From positions 116,204 to 180,203 of the forward strand of contig JAVJOU010000016.1 of assembly GCA_040216635.1 (NCBI GenBank): a stretch of 64,000 nt of DNA, written 5' to 3'. The notes under the pieces are model-generated. The model did no database searches. It worked only from the letters and a program-made list of their open reading frames with translations, and had not been told where the DNA came from. Each line of letters starts with the position of its first letter. Within the stretch, counting starts at the first letter, position 1. Position numbers and translations under genes: made by a program. Source of the stretch: UBA1479 sp040216635 (GTDB taxonomy: Bacteria > Pseudomonadota > Alphaproteobacteria > Rhodospirillales > Casp-alpha2). Of this stretch, positions 17,497 to 25,661 are shown in pieces.

Positions 17497-18678
17497 CTAG
17501 ATTACCCCTGCTTTGCGCAGTTGCGCGAGACGATTTTTTTCATATCCCAAATCTTTGAGGATTTCGTCCGTATCCGCCCCCAAGGGTGAGGCCGGTTTTT
17601 GGGGTGTGGGCGTTGCCGTTCGCACGGGTGTGTCGACCATGCGGATCGGCCCGTGACCCTCGAGTTCCAGGTCCTGCACGATGTTCTGTTCGGCGACGAA
17701 GGGATTATCCAGGGCCTGGGCCAGGTCGTAAACCGGCGACGCCGGCACGATACCTGAAAATATTTCCAGCCAATCGGCCGTCGTGCGTTCGCTCAGACGT
17801 TCGTCCAGCAATTCCTGCAGCAATTCACGATTGGCCAGGCGTTCCTTGAACGTGCGGAAACGTTCGTCCGTGCCCCAATCGGGCTCGCCGATGGCATCGC
17901 ACAGCGCCGGCCAGAACTTTTCCTTATTGCACATGATGTAGACCCAGCCGTCCTGGGTCCGGTACAGCTGACAGGGCACCAGCGAGGCATGACCGGACCG
18001 CGCCGTGCGTCCCTGCACATGGTCTGCGTTCAGGTACCAGGTGGCGGTATAGACGTTCAGCATGTGCGCCATATGGAACAGAGACGTATCAACGTCCTGC
18101 CCCTTGCCCGTCGCACGCGCGCCGACGATCCCCGCGGTCACGCCATAAGCCAGGCCCAAACCCGTCGCCAGATCGACCACGGAAAGCCCCAGGCGGGTCG
18201 GTGGACTGCCCGGTTCGCCGGTCACGGAAAAATGCCCGGCTTCGGCCTGCATCAGGAAATCGAATCCGGGCCATGCCGCCCGCGACCCGGTCCGGCCATA
18301 GGCCGATAAATGGGCACAAACGATTTTCTCGTTGGCGTCTTTCAGGTGTTCGTAGGTAATCCCCAATCGTTCCGCCACATCGCCGCGCGAATTGCTGGCG
18401 ACCGCATCGGCGGTCTTCACCAGATCGCGGAACACGGCCATGCCCTCGGGCTTTTTCAGGTCCAAGGTCAGGCTTTTCTTGTTGCGGTTGAACGAATGAT
18501 AGAACTGGCTTTCGCCGTTTTCGAAATAATGGGGGCCGAGAGCGCGGGCGTAGTCACCGCTGCCTGGTGCTTCGATTTTTATGACCTCGGCCCCAGAGTC
18601 CGCCAGGAACTGCGTTCCGAACGGACCGGCACCATATTGTTCGACGGCGAGAACCCGCACGCCTTGTAATGGAAGCAT
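17497..18678 (-). CDS. CaiB/BaiF family CoA-transferase
   Basis: 393 aa, class III CoA-transferase. It opens LPLQGVRVLAVEQYGAGPFG, has RNKKSLTLDLKKPEG and the catalytic-Asp region SVVDLATGLGLAYG, and ends with the PASPLGADTDEIL motif common to the family. These enzymes move CoA between short carboxylates through an aspartyl-CoA intermediate. It starts 3 bases after the acyl-CoA dehydrogenase stop. The neighbours PrpD, MaoC and acyl-CoA dehydrogenase recall the Pseudomonas itaconate cluster, where a CaiB-type enzyme is itaconate CoA-transferase. The substrate here is inferred only. Confidence 0.9.
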   Translation of the reverse strand: MLPLQGVRVLAVEQYGAGPFGTQFLADSGAEVIKIEAPGSGDYARALGPHYFENGESQFYHSFNRNKKSLTLDLKKPEGMAVFRDLVKTADAVASNSRGDVAERLGITYEHLKDANEKIVCAHLSAYGRTGSRAAWPGFDFLMQAEAGHFSVTGEPGSPPTRLGLSVVDLATGLGLAYGVTAGIVGARATGKGQDVDTSLFHMAHMLNVYTATWYLNADHVQGRTARSGHASLVPCQLYRTQDGWVYIMCNKEKFWPALCDAIGEPDWGTDERFRTFKERLANRELLQELLDERLSERTTADWLEIFSGIVPASPVYDLAQALDNPFVAEQNIVQDLELEGHGPIRMVDTPVRTATPTPQKPASPLGADTDEILKDLGYEKNRLAQLRKAGVI

Positions 18679-18681
18679 GCC

Positions 18682-19851
18682 CTACCCCTGATACCGTTCG
18701 GCCAATTGCCGAGCAATGATGATGCGCTGCAGCTCGTTGGTGCCTTCGCCGATGCACAATAAGGGCGCGTCGCGGAAATAGCGTTCCACATTGTATTCCT
18801 TGGAATAACCGTAGGCACCGTGGATGCGCATGGCCTCGATGGCGTTTTCCAGGGCGGCCTCGGTCGCGAACAGCTTGGCCATGCCGGCTTCCATGTCGCA
18901 GCGCTGACCCGTGTCATAGGCCTTGGCCGCACTTTCGACCAGCAGGCGCGCGGCTTCGACCCGCGTCGCCATATCGCCCAGCTTGATCTGGATGGCTTGG
19001 TGTTCGGCGATGGGCTTGCCGAAGGTCTTGCGTTCCATGGCATAGGCGACGGCGTCGTCCAGCGCAGCCCGCGCCACGCCGACGCCGCGCGCGGCGACGT
19101 TGATGCGGCCCAGTTCCAGACCCGCCAGAATCTGCTGCAGTCCCCGGCCTTCGTCCGGGCCGACCAGATTCATGGTCGGCACGCGGGTGTCTTCGAACAC
19201 GACCTCGCCCGTGTCGATGCCCTTGTAGCCGAGCTTTTCCAGCTTGGACGTTTTGTAGCCCGCGTCCTTTTCGACAAGGATCAGGCTCATGCCCTTGTGC
19301 TTGGGCTCCGTATCCGGATCGGTCTTGGCCAACACCGCCAAAAAATTGCCCTGCACGCAGTTGGTGATCCACATCTTGTTGCCGTTAAGGACGTATTCAT
19401 TGCCGTCCTTTTTCGCCACCGTGCGCACGGCCTGAAGGTCCGTGCCGCAATCCGGTTCGGTCAGGGCGATGCCGCCCCGCATTTCACCGGACGCCATCTT
19501 GGGCAGCCAGGTCTGTTTCTGTTCTTCCGTGCCGAACCGCTCCACCGCGGCGGCGGCGATCAGGTGCGAATTGAAGATGCCGGAAACGGACATCCAGCAG
19601 GACGAGACTTTCTCGACGATTTTGGTGTAAGTCGATGCTCTCAGGCCCAAGCCGCCGTATTCCTCGCCGATGGTCGCCCCCATCATGCCCATTTCGGCCA
19701 GCTTGTCGGCGATATCGGCCGGGTACTCGTCGGCTTTTTCCAGCTTATGGGCATAGGGGCGCACGTCTTGTTCGATGAACTTGTCGATCGCATCCAGGAT
19801 GATGCGTTCTTCTTCGCTCAGATCGTCAGGCATTGCCGCGTCAGGAGCCAT
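18682..19851 (-). CDS. acyl-CoA dehydrogenase
   Basis: 389 aa from ATG 19851; a TTG nine codons earlier is unlikely. Family motifs: IALTEPDCGTDLQAVRT (FAD/acyl loop), KMWITNCVQGNFL, RINVAARGVGVARAALDDAV and the C-terminal IHGAYGYSKEYNVERYFRD followed by IGEGTNE, whose Glu is the usual catalytic base. It oxidises an acyl-CoA to the 2-enoyl-CoA and passes electrons to ETF. It sits between MaoC and the CoA-transferase, so its product could be the MaoC hydratase substrate. Confidence 0.92.
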   Translation of the reverse strand: MAPDAAMPDDLSEEERIILDAIDKFIEQDVRPYAHKLEKADEYPADIADKLAEMGMMGATIGEEYGGLGLRASTYTKIVEKVSSCWMSVSGIFNSHLIAAAAVERFGTEEQKQTWLPKMASGEMRGGIALTEPDCGTDLQAVRTVAKKDGNEYVLNGNKMWITNCVQGNFLAVLAKTDPDTEPKHKGMSLILVEKDAGYKTSKLEKLGYKGIDTGEVVFEDTRVPTMNLVGPDEGRGLQQILAGLELGRINVAARGVGVARAALDDAVAYAMERKTFGKPIAEHQAIQIKLGDMATRVEAARLLVESAAKAYDTGQRCDMEAGMAKLFATEAALENAIEAMRIHGAYGYSKEYNVERYFRDAPLLCIGEGTNELQRIIIARQLAERYQG

Positions 19852-19916
19852 TTCCAAACCGTTCCTTTTTCTGCGCAAACCATCGCCACGGGTATCGCCC
19901 GCGCGGGTTTTGCGGC

Positions 19917-20435
19917 CTAATAGTTCGCTTTATCGTCGACCGCGTGGCCGCGCTTGGGGATCAGCATCGTGCGTTCGAACGACATGATAACCGTGCCGTC
20001 CTGCTTCGTCGCCGTGGTCTTGATGGTGACGATGCCCTGGGTCGGGCGGGACTTGCTTTCGCGGATCGAAAGGACCTCGCTTTCCGCATAAAGCGTATCG
20101 CCGACGAACACCGGGGCCGGCATATTGATGTCGGTCCAACCCAGATTGCCGATGGCTCTTTGGCTGACATCGGACACACTCATTCCCGCGACGATCGACA
20201 ACGTCAGGCAGGAGTTGACCAGCGGCTTCTTGAACTCGCTTTTGGCCGCGTATTCCGCATCAAAGTGCAGCGGGTGCTGATTCATGGTCAGCAGCGTGAA
20301 CCAGGTATTATCGCTTTCCGTGATGGTCCGACCGGGGCGATGCTCGTAAACGTCGCCGACCTTGAAGTCCTCAAGACTGCGGCCATAGGATTCGCGATAT
20401 CGGTTGGGTCCGACTTCTTTTGCTTCGGCAACCAT
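19917..20435 (-). CDS. MaoC family (R)-specific enoyl-CoA hydratase-like protein
   Basis: 172 aa single hot-dog domain. The MaoC hydratase region is TMNQHPLHFDAEYA, with the Asp/His pair expected for (R)-hydratases, then GDTLYAESEVLSIRESKSRP. Similar single-domain proteins include itaconyl-CoA hydratase (Ich/RipB) and mesaconyl-CoA hydratase-like enzymes. The start lies 3 bases after the PrpD stop. In this operon it most likely hydrates the enoyl-CoA made by the CoA-transferase or dehydrogenase. Confidence 0.88.
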   Translation of the reverse strand: MVAEAKEVGPNRYRESYGRSLEDFKVGDVYEHRPGRTITESDNTWFTLLTMNQHPLHFDAEYAAKSEFKKPLVNSCLTLSIVAGMSVSDVSQRAIGNLGWTDINMPAPVFVGDTLYAESEVLSIRESKSRPTQGIVTIKTTATKQDGTVIMSFERTMLIPKRGHAVDDKANY

Positions 20436-20438
20436 GGA

Positions 20439-21839
20439 TCAGGCGTCTCCGTGGCTGAGGGCGAGGACCGAACGCAGGCTGTTGGCTTCTTCCAAGCTCA
20501 GCAAAGCACCGGCGAATTTTTCCGTGCCTGCATCGTTCAGGTACGGGCCGCACAGGCCGTCGAACTTGGCCCGGAATTCACTAAGGTTCATGAAGTTGGC
20601 CGGCTCGCCCTTGGGAATTTCGACGAAGCGCTCGTAGATTTCACCCGACTTCATGCGGATCGTTGCCTTGCCCGCCATGTTGTCGGGAAAAGCCGCTTCC
20701 GCATCGGGATCGACCACCGTTGTAATCCGTTTGACCAGATCAAGCGTCTCGGCATCGTTCAAATGGGTTTTGTAATCGTCCCAGACCATATTGCCCGTTC
20801 GCAGGACCACTGCGGCGCAGAACGGCATGGAGAACTGGCCGTCGACGATGGATTTGGGATTCTGTTTTTCGGCATCGTCGTCGCCGACGATCTTCCAGCC
20901 CGTTTCCGGCACGCCGATGGTGGCGCTTTCCACCGCATCAGCCGTGATGCCGTGTTCGTCCGCAAGCTGACGGATCGCATCCATGGCCGCATGGGTATAC
21001 CGGCAACTGGGATAGGGCTTCACCCCCAATTCCAAGGTCAGCCAGTCATTGCCCAGGCCTTCCGTCGCCTTGTCGAAATCGGCGTTGGGCGACAGGGAAT
21101 GCAAGAATCCCCAGCGGCCTTCGATCGCTTCCTTGGGCCCCAGGAAACCTTCGGCCGCCATGGTCGCGCAGGTCAGGCCGTTTTGCGCGGCCTGTCCGAC
21201 GTGGGACCGCTTGGTCCAAGCCCCGTCCGCCAGGAACTGCATGGATCCCGCCGCCTGGCTGAGCGCGATACCAAGGGCACTTTCCACCCCGTCCGCATCC
21301 AGGCCCAGAATTTTGCCCGCCGCCGCCGCCGCCGCCATGACGCCGCAGGTCGCGGTCGGATGATAGCCGCGGTCGTAATGATCTTTCGGAACCAGGGCTT
21401 CGGCCAGACGAATCTGGATTTCATAGCCGACCACGCAAGCCGTGATCACGTCCTTGCCGCTGGCATTCGTCATTTCCGCCGCCGCCAGCACCGCCGGCAC
21501 GATCGGCGCCGAAGAATGCAGCGAAGCTTCCGCGTGGGTGTCGTCGAAATCAAGCGAATGGGCCAGCGAGCCGTTCAACAACGCCGCCGCCGTCGGCGCG
21601 TAGCCACGTCCATCGCCCAGAACGGAACAATCGCCGGAAACCAGGCCCAGGCGTTCGACCGCACGGACAAGGCTGTCCGTGCTTTCCGCATCGTGCCGCG
21701 CGCGCACCATGATGCCAGCCGTATCCAGGATCAGCAGCTTGGTACGGGCCGCAACTTCGGCCGGCAATTTGTCGTAACTCAGGCCGGCGGCGAATTCAGC
21801 CAGTTCCCGGGTGATGGGGGTGCGGGTGTTGCCCGTCAT
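20439..21839 (-). CDS. MmgE/PrpD family protein
   Basis: 466 aa, full length. Conserved stretches: LAHSLDFDDTHAEASLHSSAPIVPA (active-site Asp/His region), GYHPTATCGVMAAAAAAGKI, KPYPSCRYTHAAMDA and the C-terminal KGEPANFM. Family reactions include 2-methylcitrate dehydration and cis-aconitate decarboxylation to itaconate. GGAGGAAA before ATG 21839 fixes the start, although the frame is open for 23 more codons. It is the first gene of the ten-gene operon, divergent from the LysR gene across a 136-base promoter region. Confidence 0.9.
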   Translation of the reverse strand: MTGNTRTPITRELAEFAAGLSYDKLPAEVAARTKLLILDTAGIMVRARHDAESTDSLVRAVERLGLVSGDCSVLGDGRGYAPTAAALLNGSLAHSLDFDDTHAEASLHSSAPIVPAVLAAAEMTNASGKDVITACVVGYEIQIRLAEALVPKDHYDRGYHPTATCGVMAAAAAAGKILGLDADGVESALGIALSQAAGSMQFLADGAWTKRSHVGQAAQNGLTCATMAAEGFLGPKEAIEGRWGFLHSLSPNADFDKATEGLGNDWLTLELGVKPYPSCRYTHAAMDAIRQLADEHGITADAVESATIGVPETGWKIVGDDDAEKQNPKSIVDGQFSMPFCAAVVLRTGNMVWDDYKTHLNDAETLDLVKRITTVVDPDAEAAFPDNMAGKATIRMKSGEIYERFVEIPKGEPANFMNLSEFRAKFDGLCGPYLNDAGTEKFAGALLSLEEANSLRSVLALSHGDA

Positions 21840-21863
21840 CTTCGCGTTTCCTCCGTGAAAGGG

Positions 21864-21881
21864 GCTGCGTTCAGGCGCAGC
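21864..21881. promoter_or_regulatory. inverted repeat in the prpD/lysR promoter region
   Basis: GCTGCG-TTCAGG-CGCAGC, 6-bp arms. It lies just outside the PrpD ribosome-binding site and could be an operator or a 5'-leader hairpin of the ten-gene operon. Confidence 0.4.
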
Positions 21882-21907
21882 ATTCTTTGTGTCCGATGGG
21901 CGACTCA

Positions 21908-21924
21908 ATCACAAGACGTGTGAT
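21908..21924. promoter_or_regulatory. candidate LysR-type binding site
   Basis: ATCACA-AGACG-TGTGAT, perfect 6-bp arms, 17 bp in all, 52 bases before the LysR start and 69 before PrpD. LysR proteins bind interrupted dyads with T and A at the outer edges in divergent promoters, which this fits (T-N13-A rather than the classical T-N11-A). Confidence 0.5.
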
Positions 21925-21975
21925 AGAACCAATAGAAATATACGCACGATTAATCTGAAAAAGAGATCAATCAAA

Positions 21976-22860
21976 ATGCTTCCTATGACCCTCAAACAAT
22001 TGGAAATTTTCGTCGCCGTGGCGGAACACAACGGCTTTCGCCGGGCGTCCGAGCGCCTTAACCTGAGCCAGTCCGCCGTTACCGCCCATATCAAGCTGCT
22101 CGAGGCCCATTTGGGCGTGCCCCTGTTTCACCGCACGACGCGCAGCATCCGCATGACCGATGCGGGTGAAAACCTTTACCGCCGCACCGGCCGGATTCTC
22201 GACGGGCTGGAAGACATCGTGCGTACCTTCCACGACGAGGCGTCTATGAGCCGGGGCCGCGTGCTGCTGACCTCGGCCCCCAGTTTCGCCGCGACCCGCC
22301 TGCCGCAGATCCTGGCCCGCTTTCGCGAACACAACCCCAACATCACCGTGCACGTGCGCGAAGCCTATGCCAACGATATGCTGGATACCTTGCGCCGGGG
22401 CGATGCGGATTTTGCCATCGGCCCCATGGAAAACCTGCCGCGCGAGTTTGAATCCACCCAGTTCCTGGCCGACGGTTATTCGGCGGTCGTGGCACGCAAC
22501 CACGCCCTTGCCGGGCGGAACGATATCCCGCTCGACGCCCTGACGGACGAAACGATCCTGGCCCTGCCCTTGCCATCACGTACCCGGACCCAGGTCGAAA
22601 GCGCCTTTCAGTCCCTGGGCATGAACTTGGTGCCGCATTTTGAAATGCTGCACCACCAGACCCTGATTTCCCTGGCTGAACAGGGTTTAGGCGTCGCCAT
22701 CCTGCCGGAAACGGCCGTGCCACCGTCCAAGGACGGGGCCTATTGGGCCGCCCGCATCAAGCATCCGGGCCTGACCCGCAAGATCGGGATCATCACCCTG
22801 CGCGGCCAAACCCTGGCGCCGGGGGCCAATGAACTGGTGAAATTAATCGCGGGAGACTAG
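21976..22860 (+). CDS. LysR family transcriptional regulator
   Basis: 294 aa. The N-terminal winged HTH is TLKQLEIFVAVAEHNGFRRA followed by LSQSAVTAHIKLLEAHLGVPLFHR. The rest is the periplasmic-binding-like effector domain, with QGLGVAILPETAVPP near the end. It starts at ATG 21976, although a second ATG three codons on is possible. Divergent from the ten-gene operon, it is its likely activator, with a dyad at 21908-21924 as candidate site. In the comparable Pseudomonas itaconate cluster the regulator is also a LysR protein. Confidence 0.9.
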   Translation: MLPMTLKQLEIFVAVAEHNGFRRASERLNLSQSAVTAHIKLLEAHLGVPLFHRTTRSIRMTDAGENLYRRTGRILDGLEDIVRTFHDEASMSRGRVLLTSAPSFAATRLPQILARFREHNPNITVHVREAYANDMLDTLRRGDADFAIGPMENLPREFESTQFLADGYSAVVARNHALAGRNDIPLDALTDETILALPLPSRTRTQVESAFQSLGMNLVPHFEMLHHQTLISLAEQGLGVAILPETAVPPSKDGAYWAARIKHPGLTRKIGIITLRGQTLAPGANELVKLIAGD

Positions 22861-22882
22861 GGACGCGTCGCGAAGCCAGCTG

Positions 22883-23683
22883 TCAACCGAGCCCGAAATC
22901 CGCGGCCCAGGCAAGCGATGCCTTGGTCGCCCCCGGCTGTTCCTTGTCATGCGGGGCATATTCACAGCCGACCCAACCGTCGTAGCCCAACAAATCCATC
23001 AAGGCGAACACATAGGGGTAATTGATTTCGCCTTCATCCGGCGGCGTGCGGCCCGGATGCCCCGCGATCTGCACATGCGATATGGTCGACAGATGGGCTT
23101 CGAACGTCAGCGACAGGTTGCCCTCCATGATCTGAGCGTTATGGAAGTCATACTGAATGCCGATGTTGTCCGAACCGGCGGCCTTGACCGCGTCAACGAC
23201 GCGTTGTGCCTCGACCGTGGTCTGCACCAGATAGCCCGGCCGGGCCAAGGTGTTGATCGGCTCGATCAGCGCCGTGATCCCCGCCTCGGCCAGAACCGGA
23301 CAGGCCCATTTGACGTTCTCGATAAAGGTTTCGAACCCTTCTTCCCGCCAGTCACCCTCGCGGTATCCGGCCAGGATATGAAGATATTCGGTCTTGAGCG
23401 CCTTGGAATATTCCAAAGCCAAGCCGATGGTATCCTGGAATTCGGCCTCACGTCCCTTGATGCCGGCGATACCGTATTCGCCCGGGTTCTTGCCCGGCGG
23501 CGAATTGAACATCAGGAAATCCAGCCCCGCCGCCTGATAGCCCTCGGCCAGATCTTCCTTGGGGTGTTCATACAGCAGCGGACATTCGACCGCAGTGAAC
23601 CCCAGGTCGCGGACCAGTTGGAAGCGCTCCATCATGGGCACTTCCTGGGCCATCCAGCCGATGTTGGCAGCAAAACGGGGCAT
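22883..23683 (-). CDS. hydroxypyruvate isomerase family protein
   Basis: 266 aa TIM-barrel sugar-isomerase-like protein. It begins PRFAANIGWMAQEVPMMERF and contains ALIEPINTLARPGYL (metal Glu), YDFHNAQIMEGNL, HVQIAGHPGRTPPDEGEINY and GCEYAPHD. These match hydroxypyruvate isomerase (Hyi), which interconverts hydroxypyruvate and tartronate semialdehyde in glyoxylate metabolism, and related 2-oxo-tetronate isomerases. GGGAGG precedes ATG 23683. It lies 28 bases after the PII gene, an unexpected nitrogen-carbon pairing in one transcript. Confidence 0.85.
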   Translation of the reverse strand: MPRFAANIGWMAQEVPMMERFQLVRDLGFTAVECPLLYEHPKEDLAEGYQAAGLDFLMFNSPPGKNPGEYGIAGIKGREAEFQDTIGLALEYSKALKTEYLHILAGYREGDWREEGFETFIENVKWACPVLAEAGITALIEPINTLARPGYLVQTTVEAQRVVDAVKAAGSDNIGIQYDFHNAQIMEGNLSLTFEAHLSTISHVQIAGHPGRTPPDEGEINYPYVFALMDLLGYDGWVGCEYAPHDKEQPGATKASLAWAADFGLG

Positions 23684-23711
23684 CGCGCCCTCCCGGTTGT
23701 GGTGGACGGGA

Positions 23712-24050
23712 CTAAAGCGCGTCGTTGTTCTGTTCGCCGGTGCGGATGCGCACGGCACTTTCCAGATCGTAAACGAAGACCTTGCCGTCGCCGATCTTGC
23801 CCGTGTTGGCGGAATTCTGGATCGCCTCGACCACTTCGGCCGCCTTGTCGTCGGCCACGGCGATCTCGATCTTCACCTTGGGCAGGAAATGGACCTGGTA
23901 TTCAGCCCCTCGGTAAATTTCCGTTTGGCCGCGTTGACGGCCATAGCCCTTAACTTCCGAAACGGTCATGCCTTCGACGCCGGTGGCGCCCAGCGCCTCA
24001 CGAACGGCATCAAGTTTGTGCGGTTTGATCACCGCCATGACGAATTTCAT
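23712..24050 (-). CDS. P-II family nitrogen regulatory protein
   Basis: 112 aa trimeric signalling protein. The T-loop GQTEIYRGAEYQVHFLPK carries the uridylylation Tyr in the RGAEY motif, and GDGKVFVYDLESAVRIRTGE is the C-terminal nucleotide/2-oxoglutarate region. It senses ATP/ADP and 2-oxoglutarate and blocks or frees the ammonium channel. AGGAGAGG precedes ATG 24050. It lies 77 bases downstream of amt, the reverse of the usual glnK-amtB order. GlnB and GlnK types cannot be separated with certainty, but linkage to amt favours a GlnK role. Confidence 0.93.
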   Translation of the reverse strand: MKFVMAVIKPHKLDAVREALGATGVEGMTVSEVKGYGRQRGQTEIYRGAEYQVHFLPKVKIEIAVADDKAAEVVEAIQNSANTGKIGDGKVFVYDLESAVRIRTGEQNNDAL

Positions 24051-24127
24051 GTTGCCTCTCCTAATCTCTATCTTTCTTACGGTGCCGTGCGCGGGCGGAG
24101 CACCGTCGCTCCGCCCTTTATAGCACG

Positions 24128-25450
24128 TCAATCCAGCCTGTACGCGGTCTCGCCATGCGACGTGATGTCCAGGCCTTCCAGTTCATCATCCTCGCGAACG
24201 CGCAGGCCGCCGGTCAGACCGGCCGTAACCTTGACCAGAATGAAGGTGACGATGGCCGACCAAACGATGGTCGCCACAAGCCCGATCGCCTGAACGCCCA
24301 GGGCGGAGCCGATGGTCGCCCCTTCCGGCAGACCAAGTCCGCCGAACATGGGCGCGCACAGCACGGCGACCAGAATCGTGCCCAACGATCCGCCGACACC
24401 GTGAACGGCGAACACGTCGAGCGAGTCATCCAGTTTCCAGGCGGTTTTCACGACCTGCACCATCTTGAAGCAGACCAACCCCGCAGCGACGCCGATAATC
24501 AACGCCCCGACAGGGCCGACAAAACCGGATGCCGGCGTGATCGTCGCCAGCCCGGCGATGGTCCCGGTCACAAGACCGACCAACGAGGGCTTGCCGTACT
24601 TTTTCCATTCGATCAGCATCCACACCAGCGACGCCGTGGCCGCCGCGATATGGGTGACGGTCAGCGCCATCCCGGCGGCACCGTCTGCCGCAAGGGCCGA
24701 GCCGCCGTTGAAACCAAACCAGCCGACCCACAGCATGCAGGCCCCCATGGCGACCATGCCCGGGTTATGCGGCGGCGCAACGTCGTTCGGGAACCCGTGA
24801 CGTGCGCCTAGCGCCTTGACGATCACAAGCGATGAAATACCGGCGGTGGCATGGACGACCAGACCGCCCGCGAAATCCATTACGCCCATGTCGGCCAGCC
24901 AGCCGCCGCCCCAGACCCAATGAGTTACCGGAGCATAGACGCAGATCAACCACAATGCCGACAGGATCAGCACGGCGGAGAACTTGATGCGCTCCACATA
25001 GGCGCCGACCATCAGCGCCGGGGTAATCACGGCAAAGGTCATCTGGAACGAGAAGAACACGTTCTCGGGAATGGTGCCGGACAGCGTATCTGTGCCGACC
25101 CCGGCCAGGAACAGGCGGGAGAACCCGCCGATCAGCTTGTTAGCACCCGCACCGTCGGTGAACGACAGGCTATAGCCGATGACCAGCCAGACCACGCTCA
25201 TCAAACAGGCGATGGCCACGCAATGCATGAGCACGCTCAGCACGTTGCGCGAGCGTACCAGCCCCGCGTAGAACAACGCCAACCCCGGCAAGGTCATGAA
25301 CAAAACCAGCGCCGTGGCGGTGATGATCCAGGCGGTATCGCCGGAATTGAGCTGATCCGCGGCAAACGCGGTGTCAGGCGAAAAAAGGGTCAGGATTGCA
25401 GCCACGAGCACGAATACCGGCGCGGCCAGCCGGTGGTAGAACTTGAACAT
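24128..25450 (-). CDS. amt: ammonium transporter
   Basis: 440 aa with an N-terminal signal peptide (ending PDTAFAA) and eleven hydrophobic helices. Channel landmarks: FYAGLVRSRNVLSVLMHC, FAVITPALMVGAYVERIKFS (phenylalanine gate region), GGLVVHATAGISSL (first pore His), MLWVGWFGFNGGSALAADG, and DDSLDVFAVHGVGGSLGTIL (second pore His). It conducts ammonium across the inner membrane and is regulated by the PII protein encoded next. GGGGAG lies 5 bases before ATG 25450. I found no convincing sigma-54 promoter in the 211-base upstream gap. Confidence 0.94.
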   Translation of the reverse strand: MFKFYHRLAAPVFVLVAAILTLFSPDTAFAADQLNSGDTAWIITATALVLFMTLPGLALFYAGLVRSRNVLSVLMHCVAIACLMSVVWLVIGYSLSFTDGAGANKLIGGFSRLFLAGVGTDTLSGTIPENVFFSFQMTFAVITPALMVGAYVERIKFSAVLILSALWLICVYAPVTHWVWGGGWLADMGVMDFAGGLVVHATAGISSLVIVKALGARHGFPNDVAPPHNPGMVAMGACMLWVGWFGFNGGSALAADGAAGMALTVTHIAAATASLVWMLIEWKKYGKPSLVGLVTGTIAGLATITPASGFVGPVGALIIGVAAGLVCFKMVQVVKTAWKLDDSLDVFAVHGVGGSLGTILVAVLCAPMFGGLGLPEGATIGSALGVQAIGLVATIVWSAIVTFILVKVTAGLTGGLRVREDDELEGLDITSHGETAYRLD

Positions 25451-25661
25451 GTCACTCCCCGTCGTTGGGTTAGGGTTTGCTTAAATGCAATTTTTTACGC
25501 GCCTAACCGGGCCGATTTTACGGGGCATGCGGGGCGGATTGTTTCCACCTCTCGGTCATCCCCTCGGCCTCTCGTTCGAGAAACTCAAGTGACGTCGATA
25601 ATGCCCGACGGCTTTCTGGATGCAAGGCCTATTTCCTGCATTCACCCACCGCCGGTCATGT

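Noticed and set aside
19833..21923. Very long plus-strand open frame opposite MaoC and PrpD
   Set aside because: It is antisense to well-supported genes, its residues show no family pattern, and long antisense frames are common in G+C-rich DNA.
25451..25561. Possible sigma-54 promoter before amt
   Set aside because: GG and GC elements are present but 13 bases apart instead of 10, so the -24/-12 spacing fails.
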